From the NCBI RefSeq assembly GCF_003989665.1, contig NZ_RZIJ01000013.1, forward strand, positions 145,348 to 209,347: 64,000 nucleotides of DNA, given 5' to 3'. Source of the DNA: Azospirillum doebereinerae. GTDB taxonomy: Bacteria > Pseudomonadota > Alphaproteobacteria > Azospirillales > Azospirillaceae. Below are positions 8,155-16,423 of this stretch, piece by piece. The notes beneath the pieces were generated by a model. That model searched no databases. It was not told the DNA's origin and was given only the letters and a program-made list of their open reading frames with translations. Position numbers and translations under genes: made by a program. How positions within the stretch are numbered: the first letter of the stretch is position 1; every line of letters begins with the position of its first letter.

Positions 8155-9507
8155 TCAGCCGGTGCTTTGGCTGGCGGCCAGCTGGCGGAGGGCTTGGCCG
8201 GCGTCGGCGAACACCCCGTCCCAGTCGCCGGGGGTCTCCTGCTGGAACAGGCGCATCGACGGGTACCAGGGCGTCGTGGAGCCCTTGTCGCCGTAGATCC
8301 AGTACGGCATGTACTGGAGCAGGTTCCACACCGGACGGCCGAGCGAGCCGGCGAGATGGGCGACCGAGCTGTCGGTCATGATGATCAGATCGAGCCGCTC
8401 CAGCGCCGCCGCCGTGTCGGCGAAGTCCTGGAAATGCGGCCCCAGCGGTGTGATCAGCGTGGTGGTGCCAAGCGTCTCCAGCTCCGCCTCCGGCGGTCCC
8501 TTCTGGAGGCTGAACAGACGGACCTTGGGGATTTCCAGGAAGCGGAGGAAGCGCGACAGCGTCGTGGCGCGTCGGGTGTTGTCCTTGAAGGTGACGCGGC
8601 CCGACCAGATGATCCCGACGTTCAGGATGCCCGGCGTCTTCGGCACCAGGGTGGCGGCCTTGGCGCGGGCATCCGCCGGGACGCTTACCGGGGTGGGCGG
8701 CGGCACGCTGTCGACCGTGGTGCCCAGCCGCTCGGGCAGGCTCATCAGCGGGCAATAGACGTCGTAGGGGGGAAGCTCGGACCCGGCCGGGATGAAGGCG
8801 TCCACGCCGGGCAGCCCGTCGAGCAGGCGGCGCAGCTCGGGATGGCATTCCAGGATGACCCGCCCGCCCCGCGCCTTGACCAGCGGCACGTAGCGTGCGG
8901 TCAGCAGCGCGTCGCCGAAGCCCTGTTCGGTGTTCAGCAGGATGGTGCGCCCGTCGAGCGGGCTTCCGTCCCACAGCACGCCCGGCGGCTTGCGGTTCTG
9001 ATAGCTTGGCAGATCCAGCCGGCAGTCGTAATCGCGGAACCCCTCCTCGTAGCGGCCGAGCTGGAGCAGGGTCAGCACCCGGTCCCAGCGCAGGGACACG
9101 TTGCCGGGGGCGACCTTCAGGGCGTGGTCGATGACCTGGACGGCGCGCTCGAACCGGCGGGCGTGGCGCAGGGCGACCGTGTAGTTGACGACGTGGGAGA
9201 AGGCGCCCTTCGACAGCGTGACCGCTTTTTCATGGGCGGCGATCGCCTCGTCGTATCGCTCCTGATCGGCCAGGACGTTGCCGAGGTTGGTCCAGGCCCC
9301 GCTGTGTTCGGGATCGAATTCCAGCGCGCGGTGCTGGCAGGCGATGGCCTGCTGGACCTTGCCCTGCTGGCGCAGAAGGGAGCCGAGCGCGCTCCAGACA
9401 TTCGGGTCCCTGGGCTGTTCCACGAGCATGCGCTCCAACAGCTCGATGCTCAGGCCTTGGTCCGGCGCCGAGGCCGGCTTGGGCGCAACCGCGGTCTCGG
9501 TCACCAT
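8155..9507 (-). CDS. TPR protein with GT9 (heptosyltransferase-like) C-terminal domain
   Basis: About 450 residues. The N-terminal half has TPR units (PNVWSALGSLLRQQGKVQQA, SGAWTNLGNVLADQERYDEA). The C-terminal half, from about residue 180, is a GT-B fold related to ADP-heptose:LPS heptosyltransferases, with NTEQGFGDALLTARY, GIIWSGR and the GT9-type donor motif TDSSVAHLAGSLGRPVW. It ends with a TPWYPSMRLFQQ block shared with the gene at 58442-60220, so the two are paralogs. The likely role is glycosylation of a protein or surface glycan; donor unknown. I chose the ATG at 9507 (MVTET...); a GTG 48 bp upstream is possible. It has its own terminator. Confidence 0.8.
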   Translation of the reverse strand: MVTETAVAPKPASAPDQGLSIELLERMLVEQPRDPNVWSALGSLLRQQGKVQQAIACQHRALEFDPEHSGAWTNLGNVLADQERYDEAIAAHEKAVTLSKGAFSHVVNYTVALRHARRFERAVQVIDHALKVAPGNVSLRWDRVLTLLQLGRYEEGFRDYDCRLDLPSYQNRKPPGVLWDGSPLDGRTILLNTEQGFGDALLTARYVPLVKARGGRVILECHPELRRLLDGLPGVDAFIPAGSELPPYDVYCPLMSLPERLGTTVDSVPPPTPVSVPADARAKAATLVPKTPGILNVGIIWSGRVTFKDNTRRATTLSRFLRFLEIPKVRLFSLQKGPPEAELETLGTTTLITPLGPHFQDFADTAAALERLDLIIMTDSSVAHLAGSLGRPVWNLLQYMPYWIYGDKGSTTPWYPSMRLFQQETPGDWDGVFADAGQALRQLAASQSTG

Positions 9508-9652
9508 GATGGAAAAGCCCTGGAAGTGGCGGTTGGTGGGAGGGGATAGACTCACAGCCGGGCGAAGTCAAACCGGCGAACCCACCCTTCGGCGGGTTGT
9601 TCCGGCAATAACACGGGCGGTGATGCAGCCGTGCCACGCCGCACCGACGGCG

Positions 9653-10015
9653 TCAGCGCCGACGCAGATCCTGGAGGTCGATGTCGTCGACCCGGTAGCC
9701 GGCCTGCCGCAGGGCGCGCAGCACGATCACCTTCTGGGCGGTGCCCTCGCGCGCGGCGGCCTGGCGCAGTTCCTCGATAAGGTAGTCGGGCAGCATCGCC
9801 TGCCATGGGCGTGTCGGGGCCGGACGGACGAGGCGGGGCGGCTCGGGGATTTCCGGGGCGGACGGGGCGACCGCCGCCTTGGGCGGAAGGGGGGCAGCGG
9901 GCTCGCCCGGATCGGTCGGCAGGAACCCTTTCTTCAGGCCGTATTCCCGGATTGGGTCGATCTCCGGGCTCATGTCAATGCCGCCCAGGGGGGGGCGGGT
10001 GGTCTTGGGGGGCAT
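9653..10015 (-). CDS. Small ParA-linked protein, putative partition partner
   Basis: A 120-residue protein with a proline-rich N-terminal half (about residues 1-70) and a compact C-terminal domain (LPDYLIEELRQAAAREGTAQ, then LRALRQAGYRVDDIDLQDLRRR-like end) that resembles short helical or ribbon-helix-helix partners encoded after ParA in plasmids. It is 125 bp downstream of parA on the same strand. A centromere-binding role is inferred from position, not from a recognised catalytic or binding motif. The start at 10015 is the first ATG; MSPEID at 9973 is an alternative. Confidence 0.6.
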   Translation of the reverse strand: MPPKTTRPPLGGIDMSPEIDPIREYGLKKGFLPTDPGEPAAPLPPKAAVAPSAPEIPEPPRLVRPAPTRPWQAMLPDYLIEELRQAAAREGTAQKVIVLRALRQAGYRVDDIDLQDLRRR

Positions 10016-10080
10016 GGCTCGGTTCCGGTGTCGGGCGTTATGAAGCCATGAAACAAAGCCATGATTTTATGAAAGTCAAG

Positions 10081-10146
10081 CGTCACAGTGACGGCATCTA
10101 TAATGCCCTATTTTTCATGACATCATATCAGAGCATGACGTCATGC
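10081..10146. promoter_or_regulatory. Palindromes between parA and its small partner (possible operator/parS)
   Basis: CGTCACAGTGACG (10081-10093) is a 6-bp inverted repeat around one base. GCATGACGTCATGC (10133-10146) is a perfect 14-bp palindrome overlapping the parA stop, and TCATGACATCAT sits between them. The clustering of TGAC/GTCA half-sites suggests a protein-binding region for the partition proteins. Confidence 0.45.
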
Positions 10147-10821
10147 CGCTCGTGCCACCAACGGGTTGCAGGGAGCGGCGTCGAGGAAATCCAAGAACTC
10201 GTCGGTCATGGCGCGCACGTTGTGGTCGGCGTTGCTGGCCGGGTTGACCTCGCCGGGGCCTTGGCCGGTGTAGCTCATCTCCTTGATCAACGAGCGCTCG
10301 ATCAGCTCGGTGCGGAAGGTCGGGACGCCGTGTTCGGCCAGCAGTTCGCGGGCGTGGCGGTCGACGCGGGACTCGATGGCGGCCTGGGTGCGGACGATGA
10401 CGACGCTCGACACCGGGGTGTGCTTCAGCACCCCGATGGAATCGGCGACGACCTTGAAGGTGCGCACCGCCTCCTTGATGTCCATGAAGGACTGCTGGGT
10501 CGGGATCATCACCCCGTCGCTGACCGAGAAGGCGTAGAGCATGGTCAGGTTGCCGAAGCCCGCGAGGTCGATCAGCGTGTGGTCGTGCCGGCCCGCCCGC
10601 TCCTGCACGATCTGACGCACGTTGGCCTCGGTGACCTCCTCGACCACGGTCACGCCGGCGTCGCGGCGGCGGCGCGCCCATTCCGCCAGATGCCGGTTCG
10701 GATCGCAATCCAGCAGCAGGACGCTCTTCTCCCGGCGGCGGAGTTCGGTGGTCAAGGCCATGACGAGGCTGGTCTTGCCGACGCCGCCCTTGGTGGAGGC
10801 GAAACTGCTGATGCGGGTCAT
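10141..10821 (-). CDS. parA: ParA-family partition ATPase
   Basis: A 226-residue single-domain ParA/MinD-type ATPase. The deviant Walker A box is KGGVGKTS near the N-terminus, the A' motif is LLLDCDPN and the Walker B-like region is TLIDLAGFGN. The short length, without an N-terminal HTH, places it with type Ib-like ParA or orphan ParA proteins that segregate plasmids or other cellular cargo. It is followed by a small basic protein (9653-10015), as in two-gene partition cassettes. No repB/repC-like gene is visible nearby. Confidence 0.85.
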   Translation of the reverse strand: MTRISSFASTKGGVGKTSLVMALTTELRRREKSVLLLDCDPNRHLAEWARRRRDAGVTVVEEVTEANVRQIVQERAGRHDHTLIDLAGFGNLTMLYAFSVSDGVMIPTQQSFMDIKEAVRTFKVVADSIGVLKHTPVSSVVIVRTQAAIESRVDRHARELLAEHGVPTFRTELIERSLIKEMSYTGQGPGEVNPASNADHNVRAMTDEFLDFLDAAPCNPLVARAA

Positions 10822-11245
10822 GGGCGTTCCATGGGGGCCAATTGACGGATGCGCCGCAGAGTAAGGCGCATCAAAGGGATTAGGGAAGGGATTTCACGAT
10901 ATGAAGGCACCGTATTAAATGGTATCATGATAACATTTAATGATTATAAATGCTTGTGCTGGCTGTTCGCCAAAAGACCCATGGAATGCTATGCCCCTGC
11001 AAACGAGCGCGATTGTTCGTTACCAAGCAGGAGATCGGCAGAATATTTCCATATCATGAAATATGGGAATGTTAAGAAGTCCTGCGCTTTCCTCCTTCCG
11101 GGCGGCCGCAGTGGAAAAGGGCTGGCCGTCGGCATGGCAATCACCGTATCTTGATGATTGCGGTGGCAAAGTGATTCGGCACGATTTTCGCCGCTTGTCG
11201 CTTCGCAGTGGTTGAGAGACACAAACCGTCAGGAACAATCGCCCC
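10822..11245. other. AT-rich intergenic region upstream of parA
   Basis: 424 bp with no credible gene. It contains a TATCATGATA palindrome (10923-10932), runs of TTAAT/ATTATAA, and an imperfect inverted repeat TTCCATAT...ATATGGGAA around 11048-11070. The base composition is clearly lower in GC than the flanks, as expected for promoter or partition-site DNA. Confidence 0.5.
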
Positions 11246-11788
11246 ATGACCAAGCTCGTTGTCCGGCAGGGGCCTCTCAGCACCAAGATGTATTGTGCCA
11301 TCGGCATGGTCGCGGTGTCTTGGGCGCATCTGGAAGAGGTCATATCTTTCTGCCTGTCCCGGCTCCTGGGGGTCGAGCATGTGGAGTTCCTCACCATCAG
11401 CGCCAACATGCAGGTCAAGGCGCGGCTCGATTCCATCAAGGCGCTCGCCGGGCAGAAGCTGTCGAACCAAGCCGCCGCACAGACCATCGAACTCTGCGAG
11501 CAGGCGATCCAGCTCAGCAAGGAGCGCAACCGCATCCTACACGGCTCCTGGCTCCAGGGGGAGACGCCGGACGTCGGGATCCGCCTGAACTACCGGGCTT
11601 ATGGCCGCGTCACCTACGACAGCCCGGAGATGACGGCCAAGGAGATCGCCATCGTCGCCAGCTCGATGAACGAGGTCGGCACACGGATGATGCTCAACCT
11701 CCAGCAGCTCGGCCTGTACGATCCCAGGACGCCGATGAAAGCCCCCGCCCCGGCGGCTGCCGAACCCCCGGTCTCCGCCGCTTCCTGA
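11246..11788 (+). CDS. Hypothetical protein with a HEPN-type RNxxxH motif
   Basis: A 180-residue, mostly helical protein. The segment ERNRILHGSW contains Arg94-Asn95...His99, the R-x4-H (RNxxxH) arrangement characteristic of HEPN-fold ribonucleases, and the preceding helices (VSWAHLEEVISFCL, ARLDSIKALAG) fit a four-helix HEPN bundle. HEPN proteins often act as toxins or in phage defence, but no MNT antitoxin or other partner is adjacent, so a housekeeping or degenerate role is equally possible. The C-terminus is Pro/Ala-rich. Confidence 0.6.
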   Translation: MTKLVVRQGPLSTKMYCAIGMVAVSWAHLEEVISFCLSRLLGVEHVEFLTISANMQVKARLDSIKALAGQKLSNQAAAQTIELCEQAIQLSKERNRILHGSWLQGETPDVGIRLNYRAYGRVTYDSPEMTAKEIAIVASSMNEVGTRMMLNLQQLGLYDPRTPMKAPAPAAAEPPVSAAS

Positions 11789-11913
11789 TCCTGACGGCCG
11801 GCGCCCGCGGGGCACTGCCAAGCCGGCAGGCCGTGCGCGGTTCGACTTCCGCGCCACGGTATGGCAGGGTCCGCCCCTTCCGGGGTCCGTCCCCCTTCCC
11901 AAGGTTCGCAACG

Positions 11914-12339
11914 ATGCCGGCTGCCCTCCAGAAACCCCGGACGCTCATCAACGTGGAGATGGACGAACGGACCGTCCTGTTTCCGGACGGGAAATTCCTA
12001 TCTCACATCTCCGTGTTCGAAGAGGATGGGCGGGTGCGGCTGGAGGCCGTGTTCCTGTTCAACGAATCCCGTCAGCCGGCGGACATCGCCACGCTCGATG
12101 TCGAGGACGCCCGCGAACTGGCGCGCGCGGTGATGGACGGCGTGTTTCAGGGCCGCACCCAGCATGTCCTGTCCGATGCCGCGAAGGTCGCCCTGATCTT
12201 CAATCCGAACGGCTTCATCCTGCGTTTTGGCGAAGGGGCGGCGCTGCGCGAGCTGTTCATCGCCTCGCCCGCCATCATCCGGCTCGCCCAAGGGCTGCTG
12301 CGGATGGTCGACCGGCTCTCGGCCGCTCCGGCCCATTGA
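11914..12339 (+). CDS. Conserved hypothetical protein
   Basis: A 141-residue acidic protein with an AAGG ribosome site before the ATG at 11914. It has alternating beta segments (TVLFPDGKFL, HISVFEEDGRVRLEAVFLF) then a helical part (DVEDARELARAVMDGVF) and the C-terminal LAQGLLRMVDRLS. I recognise no domain or motif. The frame is open far upstream, but only from this ATG does it have coding character separate from the preceding gene. Confidence 0.6.
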   Translation: MPAALQKPRTLINVEMDERTVLFPDGKFLSHISVFEEDGRVRLEAVFLFNESRQPADIATLDVEDARELARAVMDGVFQGRTQHVLSDAAKVALIFNPNGFILRFGEGAALRELFIASPAIIRLAQGLLRMVDRLSAAPAH

Positions 12340-12366
12340 CGGTGCCGGCCGGCTGCCGGTCCTGCG

Positions 12367-13440
12367 TTACAGGAGGACCGGGGCGTCCCACGGATCGAAG
12401 GGAACGAGCGCCCCTCGGGCCGGATCGGGGCGGACGAAACCGCCGCACCGGTCGTTCAGCATCGCTGCGGTGAAGGAAAAGCTGCTGTTGGACACCGCCA
12501 GCCGGTGCGCCCGCGTCAGCACCAGGAAATCGGTCAGGAACTCCGCGCCCGGCGGCGGCGGAACCAGATCGGGCTCGGTGAGCGGGGCGAAGTCGGCGAA
12601 GCCGGCCGCCGTGGCCGGATCGTCGCTGGCGACGTAGAGGCGGGGACGGTCGAGGGTGGGCCAGAGCGCCGCCAGCCAATCCCGGTACCAGCCGTCCGGC
12701 GGGATCCAATGCCCGTCGCTGACGAAGTCGCCGCGCCGCAGGTGGATGGCGACCAGTTCCCCCCCCACCTCGTCCAGGCGGGCCTGCAAGGCGGCGGCGG
12801 CAGCGGCGACCGGGCCGTGCCAGCGGAAGAGGTCGCGGAAGCGGTCGCGGTGGCGCGCCCAGCGCCCGGTGGGTCCGCAGAAATAGCCCCAGAAATCGGC
12901 GTCGCGATGGATGTCGCCGCTCTCGCCGGTCAGCGAGGCGACCAAATCCGCCTCGTCCTCGCGCACTCCGCGCAACCCGGAACCGGGCAGGGGATCGTCG
13001 AAACCGAACAGATCCCGGCCGATCCAGTCCGGGGCTTCGACCCGCAGGCCGTGCGTCTCGCCGTAGAGCCGCAGGAAGCCGTATTGGAGGAGCTGGTTGC
13101 CGAAGCGCCCGTTCGCGCCCAGGCTCGTCATGGCGACGCGCCCGGTCATGGCGTCCGGCGCCTTCGGTGCCGGCGGCGGACCGATCGCCCGCCGGATCCG
13201 CAGCAGCGACCGCCGCGTGGCCGGAAGAGCCAAGCCGGGCGTCAGTCTCGTCATCCGGCCGTAGAGGGTGATCGCCTCGTCCCATGCGCCCCTGCGCTCG
13301 CAGAGCTGGGCGCGATGCAGCAGGACCGGGGCGTGGCAAGGAACCAGCGCCAGGACGCAGCGGTACAGCCGGTCCGCCTGCTCCACCTGTCCCGCCCGAT
13401 GCGCATCGAGCGCGCGCTGCACCACATCGTCGAGGGTCAT
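12367..13440 (-). CDS. TPR protein with alpha-1,2-fucosyltransferase-like (GT11) domain
   Basis: A 357-residue protein. The N-terminal 70-80 residues form two TPR-like units (AHRAGQVEQADRLYRCVLAL). From about residue 105 it carries GT11-type motifs: NGRFGNQLLQYGFLRL (the conserved GNQLFQY block), HLRRGDF (the H-x-R-R-x-D GDP-binding motif) and SNSSFSFTAAML near the C-terminus. GT11 enzymes move fucose from GDP-fucose. A GDP-fucose synthase is encoded 8 kb away (21555-22544), so donor supply and transferase lie in the same region. It is divergent from the TPR-methyltransferase at 13647. Confidence 0.78.
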   Translation of the reverse strand: MTLDDVVQRALDAHRAGQVEQADRLYRCVLALVPCHAPVLLHRAQLCERRGAWDEAITLYGRMTRLTPGLALPATRRSLLRIRRAIGPPPAPKAPDAMTGRVAMTSLGANGRFGNQLLQYGFLRLYGETHGLRVEAPDWIGRDLFGFDDPLPGSGLRGVREDEADLVASLTGESGDIHRDADFWGYFCGPTGRWARHRDRFRDLFRWHGPVAAAAAALQARLDEVGGELVAIHLRRGDFVSDGHWIPPDGWYRDWLAALWPTLDRPRLYVASDDPATAAGFADFAPLTEPDLVPPPPGAEFLTDFLVLTRAHRLAVSNSSFSFTAAMLNDRCGGFVRPDPARGALVPFDPWDAPVLL

Positions 13441-13646
13441 GATCTGGGTTCGTCACGCATCGCCGCCGAAAGCGCATGAGTATAAGGCGGTGGGGCGTGC
13501 CGCCACTGGAATCCGCGCGGAAACTCCCAGGCCCGCGCCCGCGCAAGCGAGCGCCGGGGTCTGTGGCGACGCGCTTGCAACCCCGGGACGGATCGGGGAC
13601 AAGGGAGGCTTCGCGTCGGTGTTTCGTTCCGCAGGTGGTACTCCCC

Positions 13647-16160
13647 ATGACGATCGGCCCCCAGGATGTTCGGCCCGCCCTCGACCATTGCCGTGCCGGG
13701 CGTCCGGACGAGGCCGAACGGCTGTATCGCGACCTCCTGTCCCAAGGTGCCTTCACCGTCGACGCCATGGCGCCGCTCGCGGAACTGGCCCGTGTCCTGG
13801 GGTTGGCCGAGGATGCCGCCGCGTGGTCGGGCCGCGCCGTTCGGCTGACTCCCGACCGGAGCGAGGCCTGGACCGAGCGTGGGCTGGCGCTGCTCGCCGG
13901 CCCACGGGCGCAGGATGCCCTGACCGCCAGCCGCCGCGCGGTGGCGTTGGCGCCGCGCTCGGCCCCGGCGCTGCGCGCCCTGGCGGTTGGCCGGTTGCGG
14001 CTGAACCAGCCCCAGGAGGCCGGGGAGGCCTGCGCCGAGGCCCTGGCGGTTCAGCCCGGCTATCCCGAGGCGTTCGCCACGCTGGCGCTGGTCCGCATGG
14101 TGGAGGGCCGGGCGGATGACGCCGATGCGCTGTTCCGGCGGGCGACCGACGGCAACCCGACCCTGGCCGACGCCTTCGGCAACCACGCCGCCCTGCTCGC
14201 CCGGCTGGGCCGGGAGACCGAGGCGCTGGAGAGGGCCGAGCGCGCCATCACCCTGCGTCCCCGGCTGGCTTCGGCCCATCACTTGCTCGGCACGCTGCAC
14301 CGCCGGGCCGGGCGGCGCGACCGCGCGGAACTCCACTTCACGGCGGCCGCCGCCGACCCGCGCCATCTCGATGCCCGGCTGGCCTTGATCGCCCTGCGCT
14401 GCGAGGAGGGGTGTGCCGACGATGCCGTACCGCTGGGGCTGGAGGCGCTTGCCATCGCGCCGGCCGACGCCGACACACCTTTCCAGATCGGGACCCTGTT
14501 CCTGCGCCATGGCCGGCGCGACCTGGCCGTCCCCTATCTGCGCCGCGCCGTCCGGCTGTCGCCCGGAACATCCCGTTTCTGGACGGGCTTCGCGCTTGCC
14601 CTGCGCGGGGTCCGCGTCGCCGGAGCCGACGCCGAATGGCGCGCGGATCTGACGTCGGCCTTCGCCCAGCCCGGCGTCGATCCCGCCGATCTGGTGAGCG
14701 TCGTCTCCGGCGTCGTGATGGCGGAGCCGGCGGTGGCCCGGCTGGCCGAGGTCGCCGGCGATCCCGCGGCTTTGGAGGCGCTGCTGTGTTCCGGCGGGCT
14801 GACCCCGCTGGCCGGCGACACGTTGCTGCACGCCCTGCTGTCGGGCGCCGTTGCCGCCGATGCCGGAATGGAGCGGATCGTCACCGCCCTGCGCCGCGCG
14901 CTGCTGGGGGTGACCGCCGGGCCGGAGCAGCCGCTCGACCTGTCCTCCTGGGGGCATCCCTGGCTGACGCTGTGCGCGCGGCTCGCGCATCAGGGATTTC
15001 TCGGTGAATACGCCCTGGCCGAAAGCCCGGCAGAGACCGCGGCGGTTACCCGGCTGGAAGACGGGATACGGCAGCGGCTCGACCGGGGGGAGGCGGTACC
15101 GAACCATTGGATCGCCCTTTTCGGCGCCTACCGTCCGCTCCACCATCTGCCGGCGCTTTTGGCGGAGCGGTCCTGGCCGGACGAGATCGCGCGGCTTTTG
15201 GAACTCCAGGTGACGGAACCGCTGGACGAGGCGCGGCTGGCCGCGGAGTTGCCGGCCCTGACCCCCATCCGCGACGGCGTTTCCATCCTGGTGCGCGGGC
15301 AGTACGAGGAGAACCCTTACCCGCGCTGGACCGCCACCGGGCTGCGCGACACGCCGCTCAGCCTGTCGCGCACCCTGCGCACCCTGTTTCCGCAGGCTCC
15401 GGTCCCAGACCGTGCATGGCCCGAGCCGGAGGTGCTGGTGGCCGGCTGCGGCACCGGGCGGGAGGCGATCTGGGCCGCCCGGCACATCGAGGGGGCAAGG
15501 GTGCTGGCCGTCGACCTCAGCCGGCGCAGCCTGTCCTACGGCGCCCGGCAGAGCCGGCGGCTGGGCGTGGGGAACGTCGCCTTCGCGCAGGCCGATCTGC
15601 TGGAGCTCGGCGGGATGGGGCGGCGTTTCGACCTCGTCCACAGCGTCGGCGTGCTGCACCACATGAGGGATCCGCTGGCAGGCTTGCGCGTGCTGACCGG
15701 GCTGCTGGCGCCGGGGGGCGTGATGAAGCTGGGCCTCTACAGCGCCATCGCCCGGCGCCCGATCCAGGCGGTGCGCGATTTCGCCGCGGCGCGCGGTCAT
15801 GGCGCGACGCCCGAGGGGATCCGGCGGCTGCGGCAGGACATCCTCGCGCTGCCCGCCGACGACCCGGTCCGCTCCGTCGCCTCCTCACCCGATTTCTTCA
15901 CGGTCAGCGCCTGCCGCGACCTGATTCTGCACGTCCACGAGACCCAGGCGACCCTGCCCTGGCTGCAACAGGCGCTGGACGGGCTGGGGCTGGTGCTGCT
16001 TGGGTTCGAGTTCGAGGATCCGGCGGTCCATTCCCTCTACCGCCGCCGCTTTCCGGACGATCCGGCGATGACCTCCTTTGCCGCCTGGGGCCAGTTGGAG
16101 GAGGAGTTCCCGGCCCTGTTCGGCCAGCTCTACCAGTTCTGGGTGACGGGACGGGAATGA
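13647..16160 (+). CDS. TPR protein with C-terminal class I methyltransferase domain
   Basis: An 837-residue protein. A long TPR array covers about the first 330 residues (GRPDEAERLYRDLL, PGYPEAFATLALVRMVEGRA, GRETEALERAERAITLRP). A linker is followed from about residue 590 by a SAM methyltransferase core: VLVAGCGTGREAIWAA (motif I), LAVDLSRRSLSYG (motif II) and LVHSVGVLHHMRDPLAGL. This is a known bacterial architecture, with the TPR probably binding the protein or glycan substrate. The start at 13647 gives MTIGPQDV and is preceded by the weak site GGTGG; the frame is open further upstream without TPR character. Confidence 0.8.
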   Translation: MTIGPQDVRPALDHCRAGRPDEAERLYRDLLSQGAFTVDAMAPLAELARVLGLAEDAAAWSGRAVRLTPDRSEAWTERGLALLAGPRAQDALTASRRAVALAPRSAPALRALAVGRLRLNQPQEAGEACAEALAVQPGYPEAFATLALVRMVEGRADDADALFRRATDGNPTLADAFGNHAALLARLGRETEALERAERAITLRPRLASAHHLLGTLHRRAGRRDRAELHFTAAAADPRHLDARLALIALRCEEGCADDAVPLGLEALAIAPADADTPFQIGTLFLRHGRRDLAVPYLRRAVRLSPGTSRFWTGFALALRGVRVAGADAEWRADLTSAFAQPGVDPADLVSVVSGVVMAEPAVARLAEVAGDPAALEALLCSGGLTPLAGDTLLHALLSGAVAADAGMERIVTALRRALLGVTAGPEQPLDLSSWGHPWLTLCARLAHQGFLGEYALAESPAETAAVTRLEDGIRQRLDRGEAVPNHWIALFGAYRPLHHLPALLAERSWPDEIARLLELQVTEPLDEARLAAELPALTPIRDGVSILVRGQYEENPYPRWTATGLRDTPLSLSRTLRTLFPQAPVPDRAWPEPEVLVAGCGTGREAIWAARHIEGARVLAVDLSRRSLSYGARQSRRLGVGNVAFAQADLLELGGMGRRFDLVHSVGVLHHMRDPLAGLRVLTGLLAPGGVMKLGLYSAIARRPIQAVRDFAAARGHGATPEGIRRLRQDILALPADDPVRSVASSPDFFTVSACRDLILHVHETQATLPWLQQALDGLGLVLLGFEFEDPAVHSLYRRRFPDDPAMTSFAAWGQLEEEFPALFGQLYQFWVTGRE

Positions 16161-16423
16161 AGGCGGATTGGCGGCACGGGGTCCGCGGGAGATGTGACGT
16201 GCGAGCAGCCACGCCCGCAAAATAATAAAACATAAAGTAAAAAAATTAAAGTAAATCATGATTTAAAATCATAAAATAACGTTTACCGTCCCGGCGCCGG
16301 CGATCCCGCCCGGCGGCTCCGCCAAGCCGTAGGCAAAGTTTCAGTCTTTCGACTAAAGTGCGGCGCCTTGCGCGCCCTGCGCAGCAACCCTCGCCCGCCA
16401 CCCCGCCTTCGCCGGAGATTTGC

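Noticed and set aside
10849..11154. A 101-codon plus-strand frame upstream of the HEPN gene
   Set aside because: It spans AT-rich palindromic DNA; composition is not coding-like and no ribosome site was seen.
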